From: Craterostigma plantagineum
Taxonomy: Eukaryota; Streptophyta; Magnoliopsida; Lamiales; Linderniaceae
Direction: 5' to 3'
Length of the DNA stretch: 64,000 nucleotides
NCBI GenBank assembly: GCA_027422505.1
Contig: JAPQWV010000005.1
Span: 13,583,501 to 13,647,500 of the forward strand
Shown: in pieces, positions 1-10,633 of the stretch
How positions within the stretch are numbered: the stretch's first letter is position 1
Layout of the letters: each line of letters opens with the position of its first letter
Position numbers and translations under genes: made by a program
The notes under the pieces: model-generated
What the model saw: only the letters and a program-made list of their open reading frames with translations
Databases searched by the model: none
Told to the model about the DNA's origin: nothing

Positions 1-173
1 GGGTGAAGAAGATGGGAAAGAAGACTTCCCAAAGTTTCAGCGATTACAACCGTACGGCCCAGCAACACCACCAAGAAAGCCGAATGGAAGCAAAGAGCAT
101 CAACACCTGTGACATAAGAAGCAAAGCAGCCAAACAAAGCAACCATGCAGTCCGGGCAACCAAACCAACCTAC
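1..173 (-). other. LINE A 3' UTR (partial)
   Basis: This is the sequence downstream of the ORF2 stop on the minus strand. It shares blocks with the 3' UTR of LINE I at 41269-41575, such as the plus-strand phrase GCCCAGCAACACCACCAAG. An apparent 71-codon plus-strand ORF at 3-218 lies here and has no protein features. The 3' hairpin and poly(A) tail seen in other LINE copies would lie left of the window. Confidence 0.7.
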
Positions 174-3100
174 CTACCAATCTATCCGCCACACCCTCTT
201 AAGGGCACATTTTTGTAAAGCAAATTTAGAAGGGAGGGTAGAAAGGCGTAGGCATAGTAATGATTCAACATCAGTAATGATATGACCTGGCTGACGTTGC
301 CTACCATCGTGCCATCTTCTGTTCCGCTCCAGCCACAGGTGATAAACCAATGAGATTAGTACATGTCGCGGGCCCAGCTGAGCGAGGTGTTTGCCCCTCC
401 ATCTACGAGCAGCCCACCTGACGCCAGAACTCCAATCCCCGATCGGCCATCCCATGCGAAGTTTACGACAAAGATGTCGTAGGCAGCGCCTGGAAAATGG
501 ACATTCAAAAAATAAGTGTTTAGTCGTCTCCACCTCCTGAGTGTCACAAAGAAGGCACGTAGAGCAGCCCGCCTTAGCCGCAATCCAAGGCTTGTCCCTA
601 GTGGCCAACCTATCTCTAATGGCCAGCCACATGATAATTTCATACCTAGGAATGACAAGCGGACCGCCAAAGAGATTGTGCCAGGGCACCTTTGGCCGCC
701 TCATACGAATATTCTCCCGGGCGGAGCGAGTAGAGAAGAGACCGTTGTGCGACGCCGTCCATATAATCTTGTCCTCCTTATTAGGTCTAACCTGTGGTAG
801 CATAGGTTCGAACTCAAGATATTCCGTCGATGTACGGTTGGGCCAACACCAGCTATCCTCTTGAATCACTTCACTAAGCATGGAGTCGAGAGGCAGCCCC
901 ATTATCATAGGGCCACGAGGGTAGCGGTCAATCAAGGGGCCCGATGGGAGCCAGGGGTCGGTCCACAATCTGATAGAAGAACCATTCCCTATACTGAAGG
1001 TGATGAGTGGTCGGATCTGATCGCGTAGCTTCAAAATCTTCCGCCAACTCCAAGAAGTGCGAGTCGAAGGTCTAATAGTCCACAGTGAAGTGTTATAGAG
1101 ACGAGTCTGCCGGATCCAAGAGGCCCAAAGTGAAGTATCCTCGCTGCTCAGAATGTTCCAAAGTAGGCGTAGTAGAAGGGCCTTGTTATCCGTTTCGATG
1201 GATCTAATCCCCAGGCCGCCTTCTTCCTTTGGAAGGCAGACATCGGCCCATGCCACTTTTGCAGATGAGCCGTTCCAGAGGAAGTCTCTCAGTTTAGCCT
1301 CAATACTCTTGACGACACCTTTGGGAAGGAGGAAAACACTCGCCCAGTATGTGTGAAACCCAAGGAGAACAGACTTTATAAGTTGCACCCGTCCCGCGTA
1401 AGATAAAGAGAGATTAGTCCAAGACCCCAGGCGTCAATCAATGCTGCTGAGGAGGGGGGCGCAGTCAGCGATACTGAGCCTAGAGGTGATGAGGGGTACC
1501 CCAAGATAGCGAACCGGAAGGGAGCCAGGAGGGATCCCCATAACCGTGTGGATTTGGTCCTTAAGGCGATCGGCACGCCTAGAAATGAACATTTCGCTTT
1601 TGTGAGGTTGGCCTGCAGGCCTGACAGCATAGCGAAGTGGTCAAGACAGCCTTTGAAGGTAGCCACAGATTCAGTATCCGCATGGGAGAATAGAAGGAGG
1701 TCGTCCGCGAAGGAGAGCATAAATAACTTCGTAGTCTCGCATTTCCAGTGGTAGCGGAAGTTGACGTTTTGCTGAATCCCTTCAGAGATCATGCCATGTA
1801 AGACCTCCATCACAAGCGTGAACAGGTACGGTGATATAGGATCGCCCTGCCGAAGGCCACGCCGCCCTTGGAAGAATCCTTCGGATCTGCCATTGATGTT
1901 GACCGAGTAATAAGGAGTCGTGAGACAGGCACGAATCCATCCCACAAAGGTGGGGTGGAAGTTGAAGGCCTCCAATGTACCAAGAATGAAATCCCATTCA
2001 ACACGGTCGTATGCCTTAGCAATGTCCACCTTGAAGGCCACCCGTTCAGGTAAACTCCTGCTATTATACCCGTGACAGATCTCTTGTGCTAGAAGGATAT
2101 TATCCGATATCCGTCGGCCGGGGATAAACGCCGTTTGCGTGGGATGGATCAGCCGGCCCAGGTAGCCCTTTAAGCGGTTAGCAATAATCTTGGAGATAAT
2201 TTTATAGAGCACATTGCAACACGATATAGGCCTGAAGTCCTTGGCGAAGCGTGGGTTGTCACACTTGGGGATAAGTGTAATAAGCGTCGAATTAAGTTCT
2301 CTGAGGAGAAATCCAGTTCTGAAGAACTCCTTGATGGCATGGGTGATTTCAGTCCCTACCGTGGCCCAAGAGTGCTTGAAAAAAGCAGCTGAGAATCCGT
2401 CCGGACCGGGGGATTTGTTGTCCCCCATGGAGAAAAGCGCACGTTTGACCTCGTCGTCGCTGACGGGTTGGATCATCCCTGAAGCCTCGCCGATAGTCAG
2501 CTTTCTCTCTAGAAAAGGCGCAATCAAGGCGGATGAAATAGGGGAATTGCGAGAAGAGTGACCGAGGAGGTCCTTGTAGTAGCGTAATAGTTCAGTCCTA
2601 ACCCCCGCATCGCCCTCGAAGGTTTCCCCCGTCTCATTTTCCAAGTAGAAAATCCGATTTATGGCACGTCGCGTGGTCACTTTCTTGAAAAAGAAGGCGG
2701 TACACTGGTCCCCATCCTTAAGCCACGCCACTTTAGCGCGTTGAGTAAGCGTTTGATGCTCCATCTCCACGGCCTTCGCATAAGCATAGCGACACCGTTT
2801 CTCAAGGAGAAGTAGATTAGGGTCCAGGGGGTATTCAATGGCCATATCCTGGATGATGTCAAGGAACCTTTTAGCCTCGAGAGTGTTGTGATTCAGATTT
2901 CCTTTATCCTTGCGAAGACTCTTCATGGCAAGCTTAACACCTTTCAGCTTTTTCACGACAGTGAACATAGGAAAGCCATGTATGGGAGTGTTCCACGAGT
3001 CTTCCACCAGTTCCGTGAAGCGAGGGTCTTTGGTCAAGAAGTTGTCAAATCTGAAGGTGGCTCCCGTTGCCCGCGAAGGAGTATTAGCCTCCAAAATCAG

Positions 3101-3784
3101 AGGGGAGTGGTCAGATGTAAATGGGAGCGCGCATCGATATATGAGGTCTCCATAGCGGGCAAACCAATCCGGGTTGCCCATCATTCTATCCAATCTACGC
3201 CAAATGGCAGCCGTGCCACTTTGTTGGTTATACCACGTAAAACTCGGCCCCACACGTGGAAGACCAATAAGATCAGAAGAAGTAAAACAAGCTGCCATAT
3301 CAGGGCAGCCACCCCCCATGACACCACCACGAGCTTCCGAGTCGTCCAAGATCGCATTAAAGTCCCCCATAACCACCCACGGGGTGTCAACCCGAGACCG
3401 AGAGGTGGCGACGAGGTCAGCCCATAGACTGCGGTGGTCCGTACGAATATTGAGTCCATAAATAAACGAGATGTAGAAGACCTGCCTATTCTCCAAAAGG
3501 AGAGCTTTGCAGTGGATGGCCTGAGAAGTATAAGCCTCGACGGTCACCGCCACAGAACTAGCATCCCAACCAACCCATATGCGAGAAGCAGGTCCATTCT
3601 CGTATTCATAAAACCAACTCCAGTTGTTAATTGACTGAGTAACCGAAGAAGCATTCTGCTCCGAGACCCGTGTTTCAATAAGACCCATGATTTTCAGATT
3701 ATTTTTTGCCAACAATTCCTTTACAGCCCATCTGTGGTCTATCCTGTTCAGACCACGGGTATTCCAGACGGCCGTAGGGATCAT
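174..3784 (-). pseudogene. LINE A ORF2: endonuclease-reverse transcriptase, frameshifted
   Basis: ORF2 nicks chromosomal DNA and copies element RNA at the nick. Starting at 3784, residues 1-230 are an APE-type endonuclease with WNTRGLN, LIETR, GDFNAIL and SDHSPL blocks. The RT follows at about residues 440-740: YRPISCCNV, QTAFIPGRRISDN, VDIAKAYDRVEW, RRGLRQGDPISPYLF and the catalytic FADD. The C-terminal part (1388-174) carries the zf-RVT type zinc-binding region, CLLCD followed by HLFFECPFS. Two lesions are visible. A one-base deletion near 1601-1608 becomes clear on comparison with LINE I. A TGA stands at 1436-1434 where LINE I has CGA, a C-to-T change at a CpG. The start overlaps the ORF1 stop. 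Expected length is about 1,200 residues. The motifs make the identity certain, and the gene is non-functional. Confidence 0.93.
3781..3784 (-). promoter_or_regulatory. ATGA stop/start overlap of LINE A ORF1 and ORF2
   Basis: The ORF1 stop TGA (3783-3781) and the ORF2 start ATG (3784-3782) share two bases. The same ATGA junction occurs in LINE G (36353-36356) and remains in LINE H (33868-33865). This geometry suits translation of ORF2 by termination-reinitiation. The mechanism is inferred. Confidence 0.7.
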
Positions 3785-5855
3785 GGAGTACCCGTGGGAA
3801 GGGCTGCTTTAGGACCCTCAGTATTGCATTCCCATTCAAGCTCAGCGAGCACCGCAAACGGATTTTGGTCAGGTGTAGATGTGCTGGCCGAAGCAGTACT
3901 TGATGCGCCTGCCTCAGTAGGAATTCGTGCCTTCCTATGGTGTTCCATGGGGCTGATGCAATCCCGGCCTCCATTGCCTAAGGTAGTAGGGGGAGTGTTT
4001 TCCACCAACGCCGTTTTACCCTTATCCTTTTTTGTCTGTTGGCGCCATTCTTGTCGAGGCTGAACCCCATTGGTCTGTTGGCTATTCGACCGTGTAGTAC
4101 GGTGAGTATCCTTCGGCTGATCACGTGGCTGATCACGTGGCTTTGGTTGCTCATTAGGCCGTGGTTGCGCTCGGGCAGGTCCGGTTCTGTTCTTGGGGCA
4201 ATTTCTGTCTCCATGGTTCCAAGTATTGCACGCCGCACATTTGTTGGGTTTCCACTCATATTCAACGTGGATAGGCACAATGCTTACTTGTCCGCCTTCC
4301 TTAGTGGGGATTCTAGCGTTGAATTGTTCTTGTTCTACGAATGGTTCCTCCAGTGACTTTTCCACACACACCCTTGCAAATTCGAGTCTCTCCGAGTTAG
4401 CTGTCATAGCGTCTGCGAAAAGTGGCTTCCCTATGACGCTTGCCACAATACCGAGACCTTCTTGAGTCCACAATTCCGTTGGGACATTGCGCAGTTTGAT
4501 CCATAGGGGGACGACTAGATGCTGTTTTTTCTCAAATGACATGCCCACCCGCCAACTTTCTAGGAAGAGGGGTTGCCCCTGCATGATCCATGGGCCTCCC
4601 TCCAAGACCGCCGTTAAGGCATCGGCCGTCGCAAATCTGAATTTGAAGAATCCGTTGATCGTGGCTCGAACCTCGGCAACGTTAGGCCACATAGATCTGG
4701 CGAAACGTTCGACGTGGGGGAAGTACGGTCTCTTACCCAGGAAGTAACCAACGATGGTGTGATCCCATCTAGTCGTCCCTTTCTTAACCACTTCCCATGG
4801 AAGACATGCCTCGGCTTTGCCGTCAATAATGGACGGGGCCGTATACGATAAGGCGAGACGTTTCGAGGGGGAAAGACGTGGTCGGCTGCGGTTGGTAGCC
4901 GCACCTTGAACGATGGCTGTGAAAGAAGTGGTCAGAGCCATAGCCTCCGAGGGGGGTCGTGGGTTGTCTGAGCGGCCACTAATGCGATTATGGGTAGGGC
5001 TGTTTTCCAAAACCCTAGCCTGCCGTTCCATTATCGGTAATTCCTCAGCCCGCGTAGCATGAGGCTGTTCCTTACGAGGAGGGTGCACCTTGATCGGCCC
5101 TACGCCGCCGGCTGGTGGGGATGCAGCCCGGGGGTTAGGGAGACGGCGATCATTAATGGGGATAGTATGCTGCTCGGTATCCGACGCATCCTCGACAATC
5201 AAGCCAGAATCATCCATGCCCGTCAGTGCAGCGACGTCAACACCTTGACGAAAGCTAGTAGAAGTTCCCATGATCGGTCCTGAGCCCAGGTAAGGTGTTG
5301 CTGAACCCTGGTGCCTGGGAAACAGCGATCCGTGGAGATGAAGGGTGCGCCAGCCGCCGAGTGAGTGGGCCCAATATCAGAAACCCTAGGCCCGTCTAGA
5401 GTCGGCATGGAATACGAAGGGACTCGCTGTAAGATCCGCTGATTTTGGGCGACCTTCTGACCCACCGCAGCCACCGTAGTTGGCCTGGTTTCCTCCTCCT
5501 CAATGAGCGGCAGGTTAGACGTCACAGGTGGCGGTGTTCCCCGGCGTAGAGGTGGACGTCTATCAAAGCTAGGGTCACGAACCGGCATGACAAGATTTGT
5601 GGACCGTTTCTGCCGGCGGTGGTGGAGCAGCGTAGCCTGTTGTTGGGTGTTGTTAACCATGGCAGACCTAACAGATATCGGCGGCCCGTCAGGAGCAGCC
5701 AAGGCCGTCGTCGTAGGGGTATCATTCCGTGGAGAAGCAATGCGACTCACGAAAGCCTCGAAGGAGGCGACATCAAATCGATCCTCGAATCTGGGGATGT
5801 TGTTCCTAAGTTGTTCGTAGTCCGGCAAGGGGCCAAGGAACTCCATGTCATCCAT
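3781..5855 (-). pseudogene. LINE A ORF1: DUF4283/CCHC nucleic-acid-binding protein, frameshifted
   Basis: This is the ORF1 protein that packages LINE RNA. It is read in two overlapping frames, 5855-5223 (211 codons) and 5271-3781 (497 codons), so a frameshift lies between 5271 and 5223. The N-terminus has the conserved block LGPLPDYEQLRNNIPRFEDR. A low-complexity Pro/Arg/Ser linker follows. The DUF4283 domain runs from about 4790 to 4380 and includes VGYFLGKRPYFPHVER, EGGPWIMQGQPLFLE and LRNVPTELWTQEGLG. A zinc knuckle CAACNTWNHGDRNC (CX2CX4HX4C) lies near 4250-4195. The C-terminus contains NPFAVLAELE, matching NMFEVLATLE in LINE H. Total length is about 700 residues, as in LINE H. The ATG at 5855 is chosen because the first residues align with other copies and it lies about 75 bases downstream of the 5' UTR hairpin. 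Confidence 0.9.
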
Positions 5856-5931
5856 TAGAGGGGCGGTGGAGGTAAATCAGCGAAGGGGAGATGAAAAGTC
5901 ACAAGAAGAAAAATGCGTGAAGGCTTAAAAA

Positions 5932-5965
5932 CCTTCCATCGCCGTCTGATCCCGGCGATGGAGGG
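5932..5965 (-). promoter_or_regulatory. 5' UTR stem-loop of LINE A
   Basis: Positions 5932-5944 pair with 5953-5965 (13 bp including one G-T wobble) around an 8-base loop. The core arms are CCATCGCCG and CGGCGATGG. The hairpin sits about 75 bases upstream of the ORF1 start. The same structure recurs at 35995-36028 (LINE H), 25129-25165 (LINE E) and, degraded, 31566-31600 (LINE G). A second GC-rich inverted repeat follows at about 6120-6145. The function is unknown; conservation suggests a role in the RNA. Confidence 0.75.
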
Positions 5966-6282
5966 TGGTGCGGGGGGTTTTGGTGAGTGGCGGTAGGTGG
6001 TGCAGAACGTCGGCAGCCGTGTGGATCTGGGCGGACGGGGATGGAAGATGAAGGTGGGCAGATTTGTGGTGAGGGATACGAACAGTCACAGCTACAAACG
6101 ATTGAAATCCACCCCTAGACCACCGCCGTCTGATCCCGCCGGCGGGGGGTCGCCGAGTACCTCCGAGGTTAGTCCAAAACGGCCGGAGATGACGTGGGTA
6201 GTGGTCGGAAAAGAAGAAATCTGAAGAAATCGCCTACTGTGTGAAAATCGCACCTACTGACGGTGTTAGAGAGAAAGTAGGT

Positions 6283-6836
6283 TCCATATTTACCATATTA
6301 TCTTCATCAAATTCCATTTAACGAGAAGTTTCCTTTTCTGCCAAGTATTTTTGAAATTCAAATTTGAAATTCCTTCCTTATCTGCCACATGTCTTGTCGA
6401 GATCACATCCCTTAATAACTTCTTTCCATCCTTGTCCAAGCAACCTTTGTCTTTATAACAAATCGCTTCCTTCCTTCTTCAATACACTCAAACCCTAAGT
6501 TCCTCACTTCATAACTTCCTTCTTCACTCCTTCGATCTCAACCATGGTGAAACCTAAAGGCGCCGGATCTCCCTCTGAGAAAAAGCATAAAGCTGTTCTG
6601 ACTAAGTCTCAACTCTCTCCAAAAGCCACCCGCTCCAAATCAGCAAGTAGCTCTAAGCCTAAGAAATCTCCGACGAAACCAAAGAAGAAAGCGAAGATCG
6701 TCAAAACTCCTACTCCATCCCCTGCTTCCTCTCATGATCAGCATGCATCTCCAGAAAAATCTCCTGCCTCCTCTCACGATCAGCCTGCATCTCCTGCCTC
6801 CTCTCACGATCATATAATGTCCATATTTACCATATT
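6283..6836. repeat. Direct repeats of 17 bp flanking a promoter-like segment
   Basis: The sequence TCCATATTTACCATATT occurs exactly at 6283-6299 and again at 6820-6836. The 520 bp between contain a TATA-like CTTTATAAC (about 6450), a CT-rich leader and the start of an ORF at 6544. The repeats resemble a target-site duplication around an inserted piece, or a break repaired with local filler DNA. There is no poly(A) tail at the right repeat. Confidence 0.5.
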
Positions 6837-6936
6837 CAAGGATATAGTTATGATCACATTCCATATACAAGTAGGTTCCAGCAGGAATATATTTACCATG
6901 CATGTCATAATGATCCTTACTCAAATTAACATATGA
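6544..6936 (+). CDS. Hypothetical Lys/Ser/Pro-rich N-terminal fragment
   Basis: I do not recognise this protein. The ATG at 6544 lies in a favourable context (CAACCATGG) after a CT-rich leader and a TATA-like site about 95 bases upstream. Residues 1-60 are rich in Lys, Ser and Pro (SKPKKSPTKPKKKAK). Residues 60-90 contain a repeated PASSHDQ-ASP unit. From about residue 91 the translation changes to random hydrophobic sequence where the right 17-bp repeat starts, so the real coding part probably ends near 6819. It looks like the beginning of a retroelement gag-like polyprotein cut off by rearrangement. A truncated host gene start is the alternative. Confidence 0.4.
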   Translation: MVKPKGAGSPSEKKHKAVLTKSQLSPKATRSKSASSSKPKKSPTKPKKKAKIVKTPTPSPASSHDQHASPEKSPASSHDQPASPASSHDHIMSIFTIFKDIVMITFHIQVGSSRNIFTMHVIMILTQINI

Positions 6937-7295
6937 TCGTTACTCTAATTAACACAATCACATCATATTCATAGATAGCTTCAAGATCATAGTCACTCTT
7001 TTCATTTATGCATGCACTTTCCAAATATACATTATAAAGATATCGTGATAGTGGAATCAATGAACACACTGGTATCACATAAAATCACGTTGCAGTGGAA
7101 TCACAATGTCAAAGTGCAATTCACTCAAATATAAGTACATGATACATACACATTTCGAATTGCTAAATTTGTAGTGCCTATCTCATCTTAAGTACATGGA
7201 ATCATCAAAACTCAAGTACAGTGCAAGACCAAAGGGATCCTGAGACTGACAATGTATGGGCGTGTCAGGCTAAATCGTATAAGATAATTGATAGT
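6937..7295. other. AT-rich spacer without recognisable gene
   Basis: This is AT-rich DNA with loosely repeated words such as ATCACAT and AAGTACAT. No ORF of note, no motif and no terminal repeat is visible. It is probably LTR or decayed transposon sequence. Confidence 0.4.
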
Positions 7296-7299
7296 ACTA

Positions 7300-7575
7300 C
7301 TCATATCACCAAGGTCGACCTACCTTTTCGGGAGTCCATCTATAGAAACTCCGAAGTTAAGCGTGTTTGACTTAGGGCAATCTAGGATGGGTGACCCCCT
7401 GGGAAGTTTCTCAGGGTGCGTGTGAGCGAGTGCACGAAGCACGTTGAAACGTTAAATGGTGATACAGTGGGGCCAAACTACCCTCCATGTCTACATAGGA
7501 CCCTCCACTAGTCCCAGTAGGAACCGATGCTACAGTGACACCCGGTATGGGATGAGTCATTACAGGTCAACACTA
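7300..7575 (+). repeat. 5S-rRNA-derived block, probably in a Cassandra-like TRIM LTR
   Basis: Bases about 7345-7432 resemble the 3' two thirds of plant 5S rRNA: ACTCCGAAGTTAAGCGTG, then GGATGGGTGACC and CTGGGAAG, the A-box and C-box regions of the internal pol III promoter. The middle (GACTTAGGGCAATCT) has diverged from 5S. The first third is not clearly recognisable. Cassandra terminal-repeat retrotransposons in miniature carry such 5S segments in their LTRs, and the tract ends with a possible LTR end GTCATTACA near 7565. A plain degenerate 5S pseudogene is the alternative. No tandem array or normal spacer is present, so this is not a working rDNA gene. Confidence 0.6.
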
Positions 7576-7631
7576 TGATAAAACGGAGACTAGGCAAATT
7601 ACCAAACTACCCTCCATGTCTACATAGGACA
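7471..7631. repeat. Short direct duplication in the 5S-associated repeat
   Basis: The phrase CCAAACTACCCTCCATG followed by TCTACATAGGAC appears at about 7473-7500 and again at about 7604-7630. The 131-bp spacing suggests partial tandem duplication of LTR sequence after the 5S block. Confidence 0.6.
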
Positions 7632-8229
7632 CTTGTCTCGATTACTTACAAGACTGTGAATTCGTAATTGGCGGTCTGAGCACGGCAATCACAAATCGTC
7701 ATCAAGACCGCATCTGGCCCGCTGACCCATGCCACAGCAAATCGGGTCGAGGGGACCGACCAGTGACAGTCGAGTCTTCGAAGTCAACTCCGTCAAAGCC
7801 CCTTTCGGTCTAATGTTCATGTAGACTACTATAGTGTTGTCGTCGGTCATTGACACTCCTTGAGTAAATAAGCCATGTTCGACCGTACGACCCGTGAATC
7901 AGTGTCCGTGAACGATTCAATCCCTTTATTCGATTCGTATACAAGTCATGACCTCCACTTCCAAGCGGGATATCGGCACACGATAGGTCATCGACAAGTA
8001 AGCCGTAACTGGTTATCCAGTACCAAACTGGAGCCTTAACCTTAAGGACTTTTAATGTTCCAGATTAAGAATCCACTGCCACCTTCCTCTCTCGTTCCCA
8101 TCGTGAACAGTGACTCAACTCGACACATTTGGATTTGTTCATTTATTGCTTTACCGGATGCTAAGTAAAGAACTCATATATCCAATAAATGAACAATGCC
8201 TTTATTAAACACACGAAAATATCATATCA
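7576..8229. other. LTR-like sequence of unassigned family, no gene
   Basis: This stretch is moderately GC-rich with no coding frame. It has the look of a decayed copia-type LTR or leader: a direct word ATTTATTG/CAATAAATG around 8135-8195, no TG..CA pair and no TSD found. I see no protein motif. Confidence 0.3.
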
Positions 8230-8875
8230 CCTAAGAAGTTGAATGATAATAAGCTAATGACCTATACAATCTAATCCTCGTATAGCATTCGAGGGCATAT
8301 TAGTTCTATCTCACTGCAAAAAGGAAATAAGCTAATGACCTATACAATCTAATCCTAGTGACGTCAGGTTTATATTGGTTCTGTCTCACTGCAAAAAGGA
8401 AATAACTGTAAAGTAAATGCGAGACAAGATTTTTATAGAGGTTATATCCCCAACTGGGGTTTACTCCTCTCCTTGAGGTTTGCTCCTTAAGACTTTAATC
8501 AATCACTATAATGCACCGTAGCTGGTTCCAAAATTGATTGATTGGCCCAATACACAACCGAAACAAGTCGTACACTAGACACACTAGGTTACCACATGCC
8601 AAGTTTTGTTTATGGGAATCTCCAATTCCTGACAAAACGCAGCTTGCTACCGAAGGGCCTCCGGACTCGTCATTCCCTTCACGTGTGCGTAAACGTCGAC
8701 ATTGCCTTCTTGTATTGCTCACATCCGAAGACAGAGTATATGGTGAGAGGTTGGGATATCTCAGTACAGTTAGTACTTCGCAAGTGATTGCTCAGGTAGG
8801 CAGAAACCTATCGCAAGTGGAACGCTCAGAAATCTCGATATAAGGTTTCTGCTCAAAACTCTCGTATTGTACTTT
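8230..8875 (-). repeat. SIRE/Maximus-type copia LTR fragment
   Basis: This block matches 56900-57030 joined to 58915-59170, the 3' region of the copia element on the minus strand. Shared landmarks are ATAGAGGTTATATCC, CTCCTTGAGGTTTGCTCCT, the AATCAATCACTATAATG block and CACAACCGAAACAAGTCG. In sense orientation it contains GATATAACCTCTATAAAAA, a plausible TATA region. Within it, about 78 bp (AATAAGCTAATGACCTATAC... to ...CACTGCAAAAAGGAAATA) are tandemly duplicated at about 8248-8405. Small ORFs in it are accidental. Confidence 0.65.
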
Positions 8876-10395
8876 CGCAAAATTCTTAACTTTGACAATA
8901 TTAAGTGTTGTTCATATATATAAACATTTTCATTCAACACTTACATGGGAAATCAGATCATGAGATTAATCACCAAATCAAGCACATAATCCATGCAATT
9001 TTTGAGAGTCAACATGCCATGTAAATCATGCTTATCATAATCGAGCTTCAAATGGCATGATTATAATCCACATAAAGGCTCAGATTCGTTTTCAAGACAT
9101 TCAAATATATCGAATAATATTTACCATAACAGAACTTTCCATATGTGATATCCAGCTATCAGTTTATAGCATAAATCAAACCTGATTTATTTTCCATGTT
9201 TAGCACATAAGATAGCATTAGATCAATATATTTCTCATATTTAGCACATAGATCAGATCGGATCACACATTTCATGGATTAACATATAATGGCATACCTT
9301 TTTCCACTTTATATATACGGGACATTATACCAAGAAAAACATATCATGGCATAACTTTCCATATATAAGAGATCTCATCCATTTCAGCACATACCATAAA
9401 TATTAGCATCTTATCCACATAAAGTCAATTAATCAAATCTTTCCAAAATATGATATCCTAATCAGTATATTACACAAATCAGTGGGATGCATGCAAAAGA
9501 TTTTCGATGTGATTTTCATCCAGGAATAAATGATTCTCAACAGCTATATCACATTCCATATTTAGACAACATATTTTCCATATATAACCCAGTAGGATAT
9601 CTCACACGTTATATATCTATAGTCCGACATATCCTAGTATGTGAGACATCTATAACATGCGATCACATAGTTTCACCAAATAATCACAGCATCACACGTG
9701 AGTCAAAATATTCGATAACTAATTATTTCATAGCTCATCAATCAATGTATATTCAAATATTATTATGTACTTAGACACTATATTACACACAAGTCGAATT
9801 GCTTAATTTATAGACCTAATGTCATTCAATTACATAATTCATCACAACATTCTAATGCTCATGGACCAAAAAGGTCAACACATGTCATCAAGTAGTTGAA
9901 TACGTACCAAGAGACAAGTGCAAAATAGAAAGAGATGGATCAGCTATACTGTAGAAAAATCGATTACCTAGCAAAAGGCGCTAAAACGACCAAACCAAAC
10001 TCGTATTGCTTGCTTGAGACTGCAAAATGCCTATTTTAGTTTACAAACATGAACGGGCGAACTTGAATCATGCATACCAGGAGGTTGATCCATGTTGATA
10101 TCTTCAGTAAAACAATGGTAAGAAGCATTTTGACATCAAGTTGCCTAATGTCTTATTTTGAACTAAGGCTAGACTAAAAACTAAGGCACCGTACATGGTT
10201 TTATAACAAGAGAGGAAGTTTTATTATAGTCAATGCCATCCGCCCGATGGTAGGTGTGAACTTTCGGATTTGAAGCCGTTTACATATTCGCTATGATACG
10301 TTTTGGCTTAGGACATTAAAAAGGCTAGGCAAGGGGTTCTCCTCTCTAGCCAAGCCGGTGAAAGAGGAAGGAAGACTGATCAATTAAAAGTAAAA
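8876..10395. other. AT-rich LTR-like sequence, no gene seen
   Basis: About 1.5 kb of AT-rich DNA with recurring words (TTTCCATATAT, AGCACATA, ACATAAG). Similar words occur at 23640-23940, so the two may be the same gypsy LTR family. No coding frame, tail or TSD is recognisable. The 95-codon frame at 9487 has no features. Confidence 0.3.
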
Positions 10396-10633
10396 ACGAC
10401 TAGCTTCCTATTTTTTTTTGGTAACTGGGGAAAGCCGATGGTGAAACACCGGGGCCGACCCACTACTTGCTAAGCAGGCCGACCAGGTCAATCACACATG
10501 TCTAGGCCCATGTGGGCAGGCCTAGGGAAATGTCACAGGGATGAGATTCGAACCCAGGACCTCTCCCAACATGACCCTAAGCGCCTCAGCTTGACCAGTA
10601 GAGCCAAGCCTCATCGGCACGACTAGCTTCCTA
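10396..10633 (-). mobile_element. tRNA-derived SINE with 15-bp target-site duplication
   Basis: The SINE body is 10411-10618, flanked by exact copies of ACGACTAGCTTCCTA at 10396-10410 and 10619-10633. Read on the minus strand it begins GCCGATGAGGCTTGG. A pol III box A (TGGCTCTACTGG, 10606-10595) and box B (GGTTCGAATCT, 10554-10544) have tRNA-like spacing. A non-tRNA body follows, ending in GGTTACC and an A-tail (plus-strand T run 10411-10419). A second copy lies at 18813-19000. The element would move using LINE machinery in trans. Its 3' end is not that of the LINEs here. Confidence 0.9.

Larger units (their letters stand above)
1..6280 (-). mobile_element. LINE A: near-complete L1-type non-LTR retrotransposon
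   Basis: This is a minus-strand element with, in sense order, a 5' UTR (about 6280-5856), ORF1 (5855-3781), ORF2 (3784-174) and the start of a 3' UTR that runs off the left edge of the window. The order ORF1 (DUF4283 plus CCHC) then ORF2 (endonuclease, RT, C-terminal zinc-binding domain) is that of plant L1-clade LINEs. Both ORFs are broken, so the copy is inactive. The poly(A) and left TSD are outside the window, so insertion boundaries cannot be proven. The 5' end is placed near 6280, where CT-rich untranslated sequence gives way to AT-rich DNA. It belongs to the same subfamily as LINE I (40655-43302): the ORF2 C-termini are nearly identical in protein and the 3' UTRs share short blocks. 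Confidence 0.93.

Noticed and set aside
3..218. 71-codon plus-strand ORF at the window start
   Set aside because: It lies antisense in the LINE A 3' UTR and has no domain or leader; most likely accidental.
2888..3427. Long plus-strand ORF (179 codons) opposite LINE A ORF2
   Set aside because: It is antisense to the endonuclease and RT region. Its composition follows the codons of the opposite strand and it has no recognisable motif.
7340..7435. A functional 5S rRNA gene
   Set aside because: The 5' third is not recognisable, the middle has diverged and no tandem copies are near.
10540..10610. A tRNA gene
   Set aside because: Boxes A and B are present but the cloverleaf arms do not pair well and the sequence continues into a body with A-tail and TSD. 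It is a SINE.
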